A stretch of DNA of 55,500 bases from Candidatus Yaniella excrementigallinarum (lineage in GTDB: Bacteria > Actinomycetota > Actinomycetes > Actinomycetales > Micrococcaceae), in assembly GCA_019113675.1 (NCBI GenBank), contig DXHA01000061.1, forward strand, positions 1 to 55,500, in the 5' to 3' direction. Position 1 is the stretch's first letter, and each line of letters begins with the position of its first letter. The notes under the pieces were generated by a model. It did no database searches. It saw only the letters and a list, made by a program, of their open reading frames with translations, and was not told the DNA's origin. This document shows positions 33,099 to 43,123 of the stretch, one piece after another. The position numbers were made by a program, and so were the translations under genes.

Positions 33099-35078
33099 CT
33101 ACGCGTTATTCTGTTGCGCGGTTCCGGATGGTTGAGTATCACCGTGAGATGGTTCTGATTCTTCACCGGTGACAAGTTTCATGTTGCCGTTTTTTGCTTC
33201 GTCTTTGTACCAGTCGGTGTATTTGGGGTCTGAAGCATCAACTCCGGTTCCTGCTCCTCGTCCATCCGGCGAATGTTTCACGGCAATCTCAAACTCTTCG
33301 CCATGATCTTCTATTCCTCGGATAATTGCATCAGACATGGCTTTTTCCGCATAGTCATGACGAATACGGGCCGGGTCGGTGGCCAAGTCTTTCAAAAAGG
33401 CCACGCCTAGCAATATTAGAACCAGACTGAACGGCAAAGCAATCAAATAGACCAGGCTCTGCAGCCCTGACAGGGCATCCTCACCACCGGTAAGCAGCAT
33501 GACTACGGCAATGCCCATCACGCATAATCCCCAAAACACCACCAGGCTCTTCTTTGGTGCAGGATTGCCCCGTGAGCTCATCGTGCCCATAACCACCGAT
33601 GCCGAGTCGGCTGCAGTGATGAAAAAGATGGCTAAGACGCCCATTAAAATGATGGGTGTGATGCTGCTGAACGGCAAGGTGTCAAATAGGTTAAACAGCA
33701 CCGCTTCCGGTGAGGCGTCCCCGTCGAATCCTTCTACTCCGGTAATGGAGTTGACAATCGATGCACCGCCAAAGACGGTGAAAGCCAAAATAAGAATAAA
33801 GGTGGGAACGCCCATGGTAGTCAGAGCAAATTCTCGTAAGGTGCGTCCGCGCGAAATTTTTGCAATAAATGTGCCCACAAATGGTGTCCAGGTGATCCAC
33901 CAGGCCCAGTAGAACGCCGTCCATATACTTTGAAATTCGACGGTTTCAGGTCCCCAGGACAACGATTTTGCCATCATTGGTAAATAGTTATCAACGTAAT
34001 GCACGATCCCGGAGGGCACGAGGTTCAATAGGTATAGCGTCGGTCCGGCGAAGAATACAAACAGCACAAGGCCTAGTGTGAAAGTGATGTTGATATTGGA
34101 TAGATACCGGATGCCGCGTGCAACGCCTGATACCGCACTGATAATAAACCCGATGCCCAATACACCGATAATGAGAATGAGGGCATTGTTCCCGATCGGA
34201 CCGATACCGCTAACGATGGTAACGCCCTGACCGATTTGGATTGCCGATAACCCAAGTGTTGTGGCAGTGCCGAACAGGGTGGCGATAATGGCAAAAATAT
34301 CGACGAGTTTTCCAGCAAACCCTTGGGTTTGCGATTTTCCGAACAGAGTTTGGAAAATCGAGGAGATGAGTGCTGGCCGGCCCCGTCTAAAGGTTGCATA
34401 TGCCAAAGCCCCGCCCACGAGGGCGTACATACTCCAGATATGCAAACCCCAGTGATAGCTGGCTTGTGATACGGCTTGATGAACTGCTTCCCTATTAACT
34501 TCCGGTGTTTCACCGGCGTTTTGTTGCAGATCATTGATCATCGCTTGCTGATCCGCCATGGTGTGTGGTGGTGGTGAGATGAAGTGCGCTAGTGGTTCGG
34601 AAGGTCCGTAGAAAAATAGACCTACACCCAAACCAGCACCGAACATCATGGCAATCCATGAGAACCGGGAGAACTCGGGCTTTTCGTCGTCTTTGCCTAG
34701 TTTAATTTTGCCGTATTTACCAAAGGCAACATACAGCATCACGATTAAACCAACGGCCATGGCTAGGTTGAGTAACCATCCCATGTTTTCCAGGGCCCAG
34801 CTAAATGCTACACCGGCAACTGCCGATACGGATGCGGGGCTGAGGATGCCCCAGAGGACGAAGCCAACGATCAGCGTTGCGGTGATCGCAAAGATGGTTT
34901 TGTCCACACCGAATTTTCTATCTTGATCATCTACCCCGACACCAGATAGTAACCCAGGGTGCACATCGCCGGGGTATAAACCCACGGCTAGTGTTTTCCG
35001 GCCAGACCGAAAGTCGCCGACGATTGATGGGTCTTGGGCCGACCGCTGATCGGGTCGATCAGGCTCGTCGTAATTCAT
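33099..35078 (-). CDS. BCCT family betaine/choline/carnitine transporter
   Basis: This 659-aa, 12-helix secondary carrier has a hydrophilic N-terminal tail of about 55 residues and a charged C-terminal tail of about 100. Both tails are often used for osmotic regulation. The helix-3 glycine motif MMFGAGLGVGLFFYGPSEPL lacks the Asp that marks proton-linked choline carriers, so sodium-linked uptake of a betaine-type solute is more likely. The substrate/signature segment FYWAWWITWTPFVGTFIAKI and ISRGRTLREF are classic BCCT. The start at 35078 has GAGGAG. Together with ectABC and sox it points to osmolyte handling. Confidence 0.92.
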   Translation of the reverse strand: MNYDEPDRPDQRSAQDPSIVGDFRSGRKTLAVGLYPGDVHPGLLSGVGVDDQDRKFGVDKTIFAITATLIVGFVLWGILSPASVSAVAGVAFSWALENMGWLLNLAMAVGLIVMLYVAFGKYGKIKLGKDDEKPEFSRFSWIAMMFGAGLGVGLFFYGPSEPLAHFISPPPHTMADQQAMINDLQQNAGETPEVNREAVHQAVSQASYHWGLHIWSMYALVGGALAYATFRRGRPALISSIFQTLFGKSQTQGFAGKLVDIFAIIATLFGTATTLGLSAIQIGQGVTIVSGIGPIGNNALILIIGVLGIGFIISAVSGVARGIRYLSNINITFTLGLVLFVFFAGPTLYLLNLVPSGIVHYVDNYLPMMAKSLSWGPETVEFQSIWTAFYWAWWITWTPFVGTFIAKISRGRTLREFALTTMGVPTFILILAFTVFGGASIVNSITGVEGFDGDASPEAVLFNLFDTLPFSSITPIILMGVLAIFFITAADSASVVMGTMSSRGNPAPKKSLVVFWGLCVMGIAVVMLLTGGEDALSGLQSLVYLIALPFSLVLILLGVAFLKDLATDPARIRHDYAEKAMSDAIIRGIEDHGEEFEIAVKHSPDGRGAGTGVDASDPKYTDWYKDEAKNGNMKLVTGEESEPSHGDTQPSGTAQQNNA

Positions 35079-35525
35079 AAGTCTCTCCTCGAGATCAATG
35101 GCACGCGAAAGTGCGAAAAAATTTTGGAAGCGAATGGGCACGTCTATAGGGCACAGCTATACGTGCGTGCGGCAGGGCTTAGCCTTGAGAACGCCGTTCC
35201 GAAGCGTGGCTACGGTTGATTCCGTGCGCGAGCCGTGCACATGGGAGCGATGAAGTGGCTGGTGCAATTTCCTTTTCGTGTTGCGTCACAAATAGCACAT
35301 AGCACGGCGCTTAGATTTAAGAAATTTAGTAAACGATAATGCTGCTAACTTTTCATTGTACAACTCAGTACTTGCGGTACCGAATTTTTCGATGGTGGCG
35401 CTAGTCTCCTCGACCGGTTGCCGGAACAGAAACGAGGATAGAAAAAGCACATGGCGCTACTACGATATTTGTCATAGCGGCGCCATGTGCTTGATCTTCA
35501 CGCTACTGAAGAGGTCTTGTGAATG
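35079..35525. other. 447-nt gap upstream of the BCCT gene
   Basis: Holds the leader of the BCCT gene (minus strand, with GAGGAG just before the ATG), an AT-rich stretch at about 35310-35370 and the argG terminator at 35445-35492. Two TATAG-type -10 candidates for the BCCT gene lie at about 35130-35155 on the minus strand, without a clear -35. No gene is visible. Confidence 0.45.
35445..35492 (-). terminator. argG terminator
   Basis: A perfect 13-bp stem (35445-35457 with 35480-35492) is followed on the minus strand by a T-run, 34 nt after the argG stop. The 22-nt loop is unusually large but can pair further internally. Confidence 0.75.
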
Positions 35526-36965
<1,440 letters not shown>

Positions 36966-37034
36966 TTAACTGAAGCTTCTTCGAATCGTTGCAGACAACG
37001 ACTAGCAAACTGTGGTGCTGGCACACCTGTGGCC

Positions 37035-37047
37035 TAGGCTTAAATCA
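37035..37047 (+). promoter_or_regulatory. Putative leaderless promoter of the 174-aa unknown gene
   Basis: TAGGCT (37035-37040) ends 6 nt before the ATG at 37047, and there is no ribosome site. This matches the spacing of several other starts in the window. Confidence 0.4.
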
Positions 37048-37571
37048 TGTCAAAATCTGATGCTGGTCATCGCGCAATTAGTCACCCGTTAGATCAGTGG
37101 GGTGTACCCAATAACCCCAGGGTGGGAATGGTCATTGGTTCTGATGCTTCGGGGGATCGTTTTAATCTCATCACGGTTGGCCCCGATGGCACGGTGGGTT
37201 CTGCTGCGTTTCAAAACCGTGACGATGCAGAAACTGCGGTAAAAATCATTAACGATACGTTAGATTCCCCCGCCACCGGCAGAGTCGGTGGACCATTTGT
37301 GGTCTTTCGGAAGGGTAAATTTAAACAAGGTATCCGTTGGATTGGTTATGACCTGAAGGTTACCGATGGCCAGCCCGCACCGGATACGGAAAAACCTCGC
37401 GCTGTGGTTTGGTTATTGCCCGCTTCAGACGAGAAAACTGTGGCGCTGGTAGATACCCGGGATCCCGACAACTACCGTCCGATAGGTTTCTTTTTCACCA
37501 CTGACGACGCTAACGCATTTGTTGACACCATGGACGCCCTGATCGAGTCCATCTCGCAAGCCGCAGATTAA
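37047..37571 (+). CDS. Unknown conserved-looking 174-aa protein
   Basis: I do not recognise a family. It has no signal peptide or membrane helix. The first half reads GMVIGSDASGDRFNLITVGP then DGTVGSAAFQNRDDAETAVK. The second half reads VVWLLPASDEKTVALVDTRD and PIGFFFTTDDANAFVDTMDA. The two halves may be two copies of a small alpha/beta unit: each has a beta strand, a charged turn and a helix starting with D-D-A-x-x-x-V. It stands alone between argG and a CBS-domain gene. The composition is ordinary for the region. Confidence 0.7.
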   Translation: MSKSDAGHRAISHPLDQWGVPNNPRVGMVIGSDASGDRFNLITVGPDGTVGSAAFQNRDDAETAVKIINDTLDSPATGRVGGPFVVFRKGKFKQGIRWIGYDLKVTDGQPAPDTEKPRAVVWLLPASDEKTVALVDTRDPDNYRPIGFFFTTDDANAFVDTMDALIESISQAAD

Positions 37572-37671
37572 CTCCACAACGGCGCGGTGCCGCCCTTGGG
37601 TAGCTGTTGACACTCATAAGTTCAGCTGCAAGCGTGGAACTGTCAGCGTTCCCTGCTCAAGGAGGAGAACA

Positions 37672-38085
37672 ATGTTGACTGCACGTGAAATTATGACCCA
37701 AAGTGCCGAGTGCATCGGTGAGAATGATTCTCTGACTCAGGCCTCACAGATGCTCCGAGATCTCAAAGTTGGGGCCCTACCAATTTGTGGTGAAGATAAT
37801 CGACTTCAAGGCATGCTAACTGACCGCGATATCGTGGTCGCATGCGTTGCCGATGGGGGTAACCCCAACAACATCAGAGCCGGCAGCTACGGTGGTGAAA
37901 AACCCGTCACCATTGGTGCCGATGATTCCATCGATGAAGCAATCAAGACTATGCAGGACCATCAGGTCCGTCGTCTACCAGTCATTGATGGGCATCAGCT
38001 GATCGGTATCGTTGCTCAAGCCGATATTGCCCGGTCGATCTCTGAAGATAAGGTGGGCGATCTGGTCAAGCTCATTTCTAGCTAA
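37672..38085 (+). CDS. Tandem CBS-domain protein
   Basis: This 137-aa protein consists of two CBS domains: LTAREIMTQSAECIGENDSL with LPICGEDNRLQGMLTDRDIV, and KPVTIGADDSIDEAIKTMQD with RRLPVIDGHQLIGIVAQADI. CBS pairs bind adenine nucleotides and regulate partner enzymes or channels. Stand-alone pairs such as mycobacterial Hrp1 are induced under low oxygen or stress. AAGGAGGAG lies at ideal spacing from the ATG. The Cys-rich gene at 38124 follows 38 nt later and probably shares its transcript. Confidence 0.9.
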   Translation: MLTAREIMTQSAECIGENDSLTQASQMLRDLKVGALPICGEDNRLQGMLTDRDIVVACVADGGNPNNIRAGSYGGEKPVTIGADDSIDEAIKTMQDHQVRRLPVIDGHQLIGIVAQADIARSISEDKVGDLVKLISS

Positions 38086-38123
38086 AGATATATTCTGCTT
38101 CAGCAATTTTTGGAGGTGCCATC

Positions 38124-38360
38124 ATGGCAGCCTGTGATGTTTGTGGCAACGAATACGACAAACTGTTTAACATAACCCATGAGGGTCGTAGCGGCGTTTT
38201 CGATAGTTTCGAATGCGCCATTCATGACATGGCTCCGGTCTGCGCGCACTGTGGATGCAAAATCATCGGCCATGGCGTAGAAGACGAGAATAACATCTAC
38301 TGCTGTGCACATTGTGCCCGCCAAGAAGGCCATCAAAGCGCAACAGACCGTGTTTCTTAA
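38124..38360 (+). CDS. Small Cys-rich (metallothionein/zinc-ribbon-like) protein
   Basis: This 78-aa protein has nine cysteines (4, 7, 31, 40, 43, 45, 60, 61, 64) and several histidines. The motifs are CDVC, CAHCGCKIIGHG and YCCAHCARQEG. It resembles the small prokaryotic-metallothionein-like or zinc-ribbon proteins found in actinobacteria; metal binding is likely from the spacing but is not proven. GGAGG precedes the ATG. It follows a CBS-domain gene and ends in a strong terminator. Confidence 0.75.
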   Translation: MAACDVCGNEYDKLFNITHEGRSGVFDSFECAIHDMAPVCAHCGCKIIGHGVEDENNIYCCAHCARQEGHQSATDRVS

Positions 38361-38375
38361 ACCCGCCTGATAAAT

Positions 38376-38403
38376 GGGGTGACGGCTCAGATACCGTCAC
38401 CCC
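38376..38403. terminator. Bidirectional terminator after the Cys-rich gene
   Basis: A perfect 10-bp stem (38376-38385 with 38394-38403) with an 8-nt loop lies between convergent genes. Confidence 0.8.
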
Positions 38404-38409
38404 GTTGCG

Positions 38410-39213
38410 TTAAAGCTTACTCTCGAGCAGCGTGGCCAGTTGCTCAGGCTGTTCCAATGGTAATAAGTGTGCCGCTTGTTCGATGACGGCGCTGGTACCA
38501 TGTTGGACCTTCGAAGCAGTGTTTTGGGCATCGGCTACGGTACACATCTGGTCTTGTCCGCCGGCCACAGCGAAAATTGGCACCGCGATCTCATGCAGAC
38601 GATCGGTGGCATCATAATTGCCTAGCGCCTTGCACAGTGCAGCATATGACTGGTCGTCTGCATTGACCATGGCTTGTTTTTGTACGTCGAGTTTGGCCGA
38701 ATTATCGAAACCCTCTGAGACCCAGAGTTGTGCCGACATATCTACCATGGCTTCGGTTCCGGAGGCTTTGACCAGGTCGGAACGTTCGTCCCAGTCGGCT
38801 TTGGTGCCAATTTTAGGCGCTGAGGCCAGCACCGCAATGCCATCAAATAACTCAGCATGCTCAAGTGCTAGCTGCAGAGCAATCTGACCGGAGATGGATA
38901 AACCGGCGAAATAGACTTTGGATTCGCCGCGGATTGTGCCGGTTTGGTGCAGATTTTGCACCAGCTGAGCAATCGCGTCGGAAAGATCTTCAATGGAGAT
39001 CGCTTCGTTGTGGGCGGGTGATTGTCCGTGGCCAGGCAAGTCAAAACCAATGACCTGGAAACGGTTGGTTAGCTGCTGTGCCGTTTCAGTGAACAACCCA
39101 TTGACTGACGTTCCCATCCCTGGACCTACAATCAATGTGTCGCGAACGTCTGGGTCGAATGAACCGGATTCGGTCAGGCGGATCACCGCAATATGTGGGT
39201 TGGCCACGGTCAA
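38410..39213 (-). CDS. Alpha/beta hydrolase (3-oxoadipate enol-lactonase-like)
   Basis: This 267-aa soluble alpha/beta hydrolase has an oxyanion-loop segment TLIVGPGMGTS, IGFDLPGHGQSPA, the nucleophile elbow FAGLSISGQIALQLAL, and a late Asp/His pair (GGQDQMCTVAD and EQAAHLLPLEQPE). This pattern resembles PcaD-type enol-lactonases and related esterases. The start is TTG 39213 with GGAGTG close upstream; GTG 39207 is an alternative. It follows E2 by 11 nt as the last gene of the 2-oxoacid dehydrogenase operon, which suggests the hydrolase acts on a related acyl compound. The substrate is unknown. Confidence 0.85.
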   Translation of the reverse strand: MTVANPHIAVIRLTESGSFDPDVRDTLIVGPGMGTSVNGLFTETAQQLTNRFQVIGFDLPGHGQSPAHNEAISIEDLSDAIAQLVQNLHQTGTIRGESKVYFAGLSISGQIALQLALEHAELFDGIAVLASAPKIGTKADWDERSDLVKASGTEAMVDMSAQLWVSEGFDNSAKLDVQKQAMVNADDQSYAALCKALGNYDATDRLHEIAVPIFAVAGGQDQMCTVADAQNTASKVQHGTSAVIEQAAHLLPLEQPEQLATLLESKL

Positions 39214-39224
39214 TCACTCCACTT

Positions 39225-40496
39225 TTAGCTGATCAGTAAGGCTGGCTCCTCCAGGATAGCTGCCACGTCTGCTAAAAAGGCACCCGCCTCGGCACCATCG
39301 ACAATTCGGTGGTCAAATGAGCCGGTCAACGTGGTAATCCACCGTGGCTCCAGCTGCCCATCGACCACCCACGGCTGCTGTTTAATTGCACCAAATGCAA
39401 TGATGCCTGACTCCCCCGGGTTCAGAATTGGCGTGCCGGCATCCAATCCGAGCACCCCGATGTTTGTGATGGTAATGGTGCCATCGGCCAACTCGGTCGG
39501 CTGAGTTTTGCCGTCGCGAGCACGCTGCGTGAGCTCTTGGATGGCTTCAGCCATCTGCCGCTGGTTCAGCTCGTGTGCGTTTTTGATATTCGGCACGATC
39601 AATCCACGCTCAGTTGCCGCTGCTAACCCGAGGTTGACGTAGTGGTGCAACGTGTAGGTATCGCCATTCCACGTGGAGTTCGCTTGTGGAGTTTGCAGTG
39701 CCGCTTGGGCTACCGCCATAGCCAAAACGAGCAGCGGCGAGACTTTCACGTTTTCAAAACGCGGGTGTTTCTTTAGGGTTTCTAAGTACTCTATGGTGCG
39801 GGTCGCATCGACCTGCCGGAATACCGAGATATGCGGTGCCGAAGTATATGAATCGGTGACCGCCTGTGCAGTGGCCTTACGCACCCCGGTCACCTTAATG
39901 GTTTCGGATTCGCCCACTGCACCGGCTTGTGGTGCCCTAGCAGCTGGCTTGGCACCATCAAGCACGCTTTGCACATCGGTACGAGTGACTTCGCCGTGTT
40001 GTCCTGTGGGTGTAATTGCGGCCAGGTCAAGACCGTGGTCTTTGGCCAGTTTGCGGACCGGTGGTTTCGCCAATACTTTGGTGAAGAGATCGGACTTCTG
40101 GGCTGGCGCTGGCTCCGGTTCGGCTTCCGGCTCTGGTTCAGCAACCTGGGTGGGCGCTGGTCTATCGGGACGGCCACGGCGTCGGCGTCGTCCAGGCGTA
40201 TCGTCTTTCGGCCCGGATCCCACCAGCGGAGCCTGTGGTGATTCTTCACCATCGGCAGTGGCGGTAACCTCAATGGCAATGAAATTATCGCCGACGTTAA
40301 CAGTGTCTCCTACCTCGGCGAAGAGTTCTTTGACTTCGCCGGCCCAAGGGCTGGGGATTTCTACTAGGGATTTTGCTGTTTCAATTTCGGCGATGACCTG
40401 GTTTACGGCCACGGTGTCGCCTACCTTGACCAACCAATTGGCAATATCAGCTTCGGTGAGCCCTTCGCCGACATCGGGCAGGGTAAAAATATTCAT
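39225..40496 (-). CDS. 2-oxoacid dehydrogenase E2 (dihydrolipoamide acyltransferase)
   Basis: This 423-aa E2 has one N-terminal lipoyl domain (about 1-76) with the lipoylated lysine in EIETAKSLVEIPSPWAG. A Pro/Glu/Ala-rich linker carries an Arg-rich patch (GRRRRRGRPDR). The E3-binding domain follows (KPPVRKLAKDHGLDLAAITP, about 145-185). The C-terminal catalytic acyltransferase domain has the active-site motif SFDHRIVDGAEAGAFL. It is most like branched-chain 2-oxoacid dehydrogenase E2. AAGGAG precedes the ATG. It follows E1 beta by 20 nt, and no E3 gene is in the window. Confidence 0.93.
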   Translation of the reverse strand: MNIFTLPDVGEGLTEADIANWLVKVGDTVAVNQVIAEIETAKSLVEIPSPWAGEVKELFAEVGDTVNVGDNFIAIEVTATADGEESPQAPLVGSGPKDDTPGRRRRRGRPDRPAPTQVAEPEPEAEPEPAPAQKSDLFTKVLAKPPVRKLAKDHGLDLAAITPTGQHGEVTRTDVQSVLDGAKPAARAPQAGAVGESETIKVTGVRKATAQAVTDSYTSAPHISVFRQVDATRTIEYLETLKKHPRFENVKVSPLLVLAMAVAQAALQTPQANSTWNGDTYTLHHYVNLGLAAATERGLIVPNIKNAHELNQRQMAEAIQELTQRARDGKTQPTELADGTITITNIGVLGLDAGTPILNPGESGIIAFGAIKQQPWVVDGQLEPRWITTLTGSFDHRIVDGAEAGAFLADVAAILEEPALLIS

Positions 40497-40516
40497 GTAT
40501 CTCCTTATGCGGCGGC

Positions 40517-41524
40517 CTAGTAGGTGAAGGTCTCATCCACAGCGTCAAGGACCCGATCTACGGTGGGCAGATAGTCCTGTTCTAGCTGTGATGGTGGGTA
40601 CGGCATGTGGTAACCACCGACCCGTTGTACCGGGGCCTCCAGGCTCAAAAAGGTCTGTTCCATTAGCCCAGCAGAGATTTCTGCACCAAAACCGGCAAAT
40701 ACAGAGGATTCGTGAACGACGACGGCGCGCCCGGTGGCAGTAACCGCGTCGCTGATCGTGGCCATGTCCAGCGGTGATAGACCGCGGATATCGAGCACTT
40801 GCAAATCGTAACCGTCGTCCACCCCGGCTTCAGCTGCAGCTAATGCGGTTGCCACCTGCGGACCCCAGGCCAATAGTGTGGCATCAGTTCCGGACCGGGC
40901 TTCAACGGTCGCATACGAATTGTTCAGCGGTGAATCAAAGTCCACCTGGCCGCGCACAAAGTAATGCTTTTTAGGTTCTAGCAGCATTACCGGATCTGCA
41001 GATTGGATGGCAGCCCGTGTCACCCAGTAGGCATCGTGGGCATTCGAGTAGGTGACGACTTTCAACCCGGCAGTGTGAGCAAAATAGGCTTCGGGGGATT
41101 CACTATGATGCTCCACCGAACCGATACCACCGCCGTAAGGAAGTCGAATAGTTACCGGAAAGGTTTGGTGGCCTTGAAACCGCGAATGCATCTTGGCCAA
41201 CTGAGAAACGATCTGGTCAAAGGCCGGGTAGACGAAACCATCGAATTGAATTTCGGCTACCGGGATAAATCCGGCCTGTGCCAAGCCAATAGAAGTGCCG
41301 ACGATACCTGATTCGCCCAAGGGGGCATCCACGACGCGATCGGAGCCAAAGCGTGCTGCCAGCCCCTCGGTTACCCGGTAGACACCACCCAGCGCGCCGA
41401 TGTCTTCGCCTTGCAGCATAACGCGCTCATCGGCGGCTAGTTCATCGGCTAGCGCACGGTTAACGGCCTGGCCAATGGTGAGGGTCTTCGTACCGGTTGA
41501 AACCTCGTCAAATACAGTGGTCAT
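40517..41524 (-). CDS. 2-oxoacid dehydrogenase E1 beta subunit
   Basis: This 335-aa transketolase-like beta subunit has LTIGQAVNRALADELAADER, GEDIGALGGVYRVTEGLAAR, DAPLGESGIVGTSIGLAQAG and VVVHESSVFAGFGAEISAGL. These are typical of branched-chain or pyruvate dehydrogenase E1 beta. The E1 alpha stop is 5 nt upstream, and the ribosome site (AAGGG) overlaps that stop, so translation is coupled. It pairs with E1 alpha to decarboxylate 2-oxoacids. Confidence 0.94.
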   Translation of the reverse strand: MTTVFDEVSTGTKTLTIGQAVNRALADELAADERVMLQGEDIGALGGVYRVTEGLAARFGSDRVVDAPLGESGIVGTSIGLAQAGFIPVAEIQFDGFVYPAFDQIVSQLAKMHSRFQGHQTFPVTIRLPYGGGIGSVEHHSESPEAYFAHTAGLKVVTYSNAHDAYWVTRAAIQSADPVMLLEPKKHYFVRGQVDFDSPLNNSYATVEARSGTDATLLAWGPQVATALAAAEAGVDDGYDLQVLDIRGLSPLDMATISDAVTATGRAVVVHESSVFAGFGAEISAGLMEQTFLSLEAPVQRVGGYHMPYPPSQLEQDYLPTVDRVLDAVDETFTY

Positions 41525-41529
41525 AACCC

Positions 41530-42669
41530 TTACTCCGCCTCCATCCAGCGGTCATAAGCCGCTGCCTGGGCTTCAACTAGCGCGTGTTCTTCAGCATAGA
41601 CAAGGTCAAATTTCTCACGTAGTGACAGCTTATCTGGGGCATCCACGACCTTGTCGCGCAGGTCAGCCGCATGCTGCTCACCTTCGGCTTCTACCTCGTC
41701 AAAGAATGTATCGTCATAGTCGAATCGACGACGTAGATACTGTTCGGTACGAAGCATTGGATCGGTTTGGGCGTATTGATCTTCTTCTTCGCTGGTGCGG
41801 TATTTCGTTGGATCATCTGCGGTGGTGTGAGCACCCATGCGATAAGTGTGGGCTTCCACAAGAATCGGGCCTTTGCCGCGACGAGCATGGTCTACGGCGT
41901 GATCCATAACGGCTGCGGTAGCAAGTGGATCATTACCATCCACAGCAAACCCTTCAAACCCGTAGCCCTGTGCGCGTTTATATAACGGCACCTTGGATTG
42001 AACCTCGAAAGGCGTGGAGATGGCCCAGTAGTTATTTTGAACAAAGAACACGACCGGTGCATCAAATGAGGCGGCAAACACCATGGCTTCGTGGATATCG
42101 CCTTCGGTTGAGGCACCATCGCCGAAGCATGCTAGCGAAACTCGTCCCTCACTAGCACGGCGGGCATCAGTCCAGCCGCGCTGCTGTTGAGCGATACCCC
42201 ACCCATAACCAGTAGCGTGCAAGACCTGCGCGGCAAGGACCACGGTATAAGGCTGCATATTGTATTCATTCGGATTCCAACCGGCGTGGACAGCACCCCG
42301 GAAGAAATCAAAAATCTCTTCATCCGGAATACCTCGCGCACGTGACATGACGTGTTCACGATAAGTGGGAAAGATCCAATCGCGGGCTTCTAACGCCGTG
42401 GCTGCGCCAGCCTGGGCAGCTTCTTGACCAAGCGAGGGGGTCCATAGGACAAGCTGGCCTTGTCGCTGAAGGTTGACACCTTCTTGATCAATCCGGCGGG
42501 TGGTGGCCATGAGCCGATACATCTCAGCTAGCCGCTCATGGTCAATCGCCGTGGCGTCGTCAACAAAAGTTTTGGCGCTATCGGTGGGATCGATAAAGCC
42601 ATCTGGGGATAGCACACCGATGGCTTCTTCGGGCAACTGATGCCCGGGGGGAGACGAAATGGTAGACAT
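41530..42669 (-). CDS. 2-oxoacid dehydrogenase E1 alpha subunit
   Basis: This 379-aa ThDP-dependent alpha subunit carries the ThDP motif CFGDGASTEGDIHEAMVFAA with the Asn-containing FFVQNNYWAIST about 20 residues later. GQEAAQAGAATALEARDWIF and the phosphorylation-loop-like YRMGAHTTADDPTKYR are typical of the branched-chain/pyruvate class. I place the start at ATG 42669 with AGGAGA at good spacing; a longer frame to 42759 is Lys/Arg-rich and unlike family N-termini. It is the first gene of E1 alpha, E1 beta, E2 and hydrolase. The true substrate (branched-chain oxoacids or pyruvate) cannot be fixed from sequence alone. Confidence 0.93.
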   Translation of the reverse strand: MSTISSPPGHQLPEEAIGVLSPDGFIDPTDSAKTFVDDATAIDHERLAEMYRLMATTRRIDQEGVNLQRQGQLVLWTPSLGQEAAQAGAATALEARDWIFPTYREHVMSRARGIPDEEIFDFFRGAVHAGWNPNEYNMQPYTVVLAAQVLHATGYGWGIAQQQRGWTDARRASEGRVSLACFGDGASTEGDIHEAMVFAASFDAPVVFFVQNNYWAISTPFEVQSKVPLYKRAQGYGFEGFAVDGNDPLATAAVMDHAVDHARRGKGPILVEAHTYRMGAHTTADDPTKYRTSEEEDQYAQTDPMLRTEQYLRRRFDYDDTFFDEVEAEGEQHAADLRDKVVDAPDKLSLREKFDLVYAEEHALVEAQAAAYDRWMEAE

Positions 42670-43123
42670 ATGCAATTCTCCTGGTGAGAGAGGGCCGCTG
42701 CGCTTTCGGGTTATGAAGCGCAACGAGACGTTTTCATGGCTTTCCTTCATCTTACCCATGGGTGGTGGGCGGAAGTGAGGCCAATCACAGATATTCTACA
42801 CGTCTCACGCTGTACATGTGAATAGCTTCTTATACAGCAACGGCATACACTAGGCAACTGTCTACCTGGCGCATAATTTCAAGCGAATCGACTGTTGTCT
42901 GCAGCCAGGCCAAACCCCACTCGATCAGTTACCGCCAGCTCACCTAATTAATGGAAAATTTTCACTACTTTGGCATAAATCATCATCCATGCAAAGCGTG
43001 ACATATATCATCTGTAACAATGCTGCATTTAGGCGTTTCGCTCGCTGTGTGACGAAGTTCGTCATAGCTGCGAACAGATTTGTACACTTGGAGTGTTACT
43101 GGTCTAAGGGAAGGAACGTGGAC
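42670..43123. other. 454-nt divergent intergenic region with a 15-nt palindrome
   Basis: Lies between the E1 alpha operon (minus) and the DadA-like gene (plus) and must hold both promoters. It contains the palindrome TGACGAA-G-TTCGTCA at 43050-43064 and otherwise moderately AT-rich sequence. An open frame from 42989 runs in phase with the downstream gene but has no domain. No RNA gene seen. Confidence 0.5.
43050..43064. promoter_or_regulatory. Palindromic operator candidate upstream of the DadA-like gene
   Basis: Perfect 7-1-7 inverted repeat TGACGAA-G-TTCGTCA, centred 67 nt before the ATG at 43124. The symmetry suggests a dimeric regulator; which one is unknown. Confidence 0.4.
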
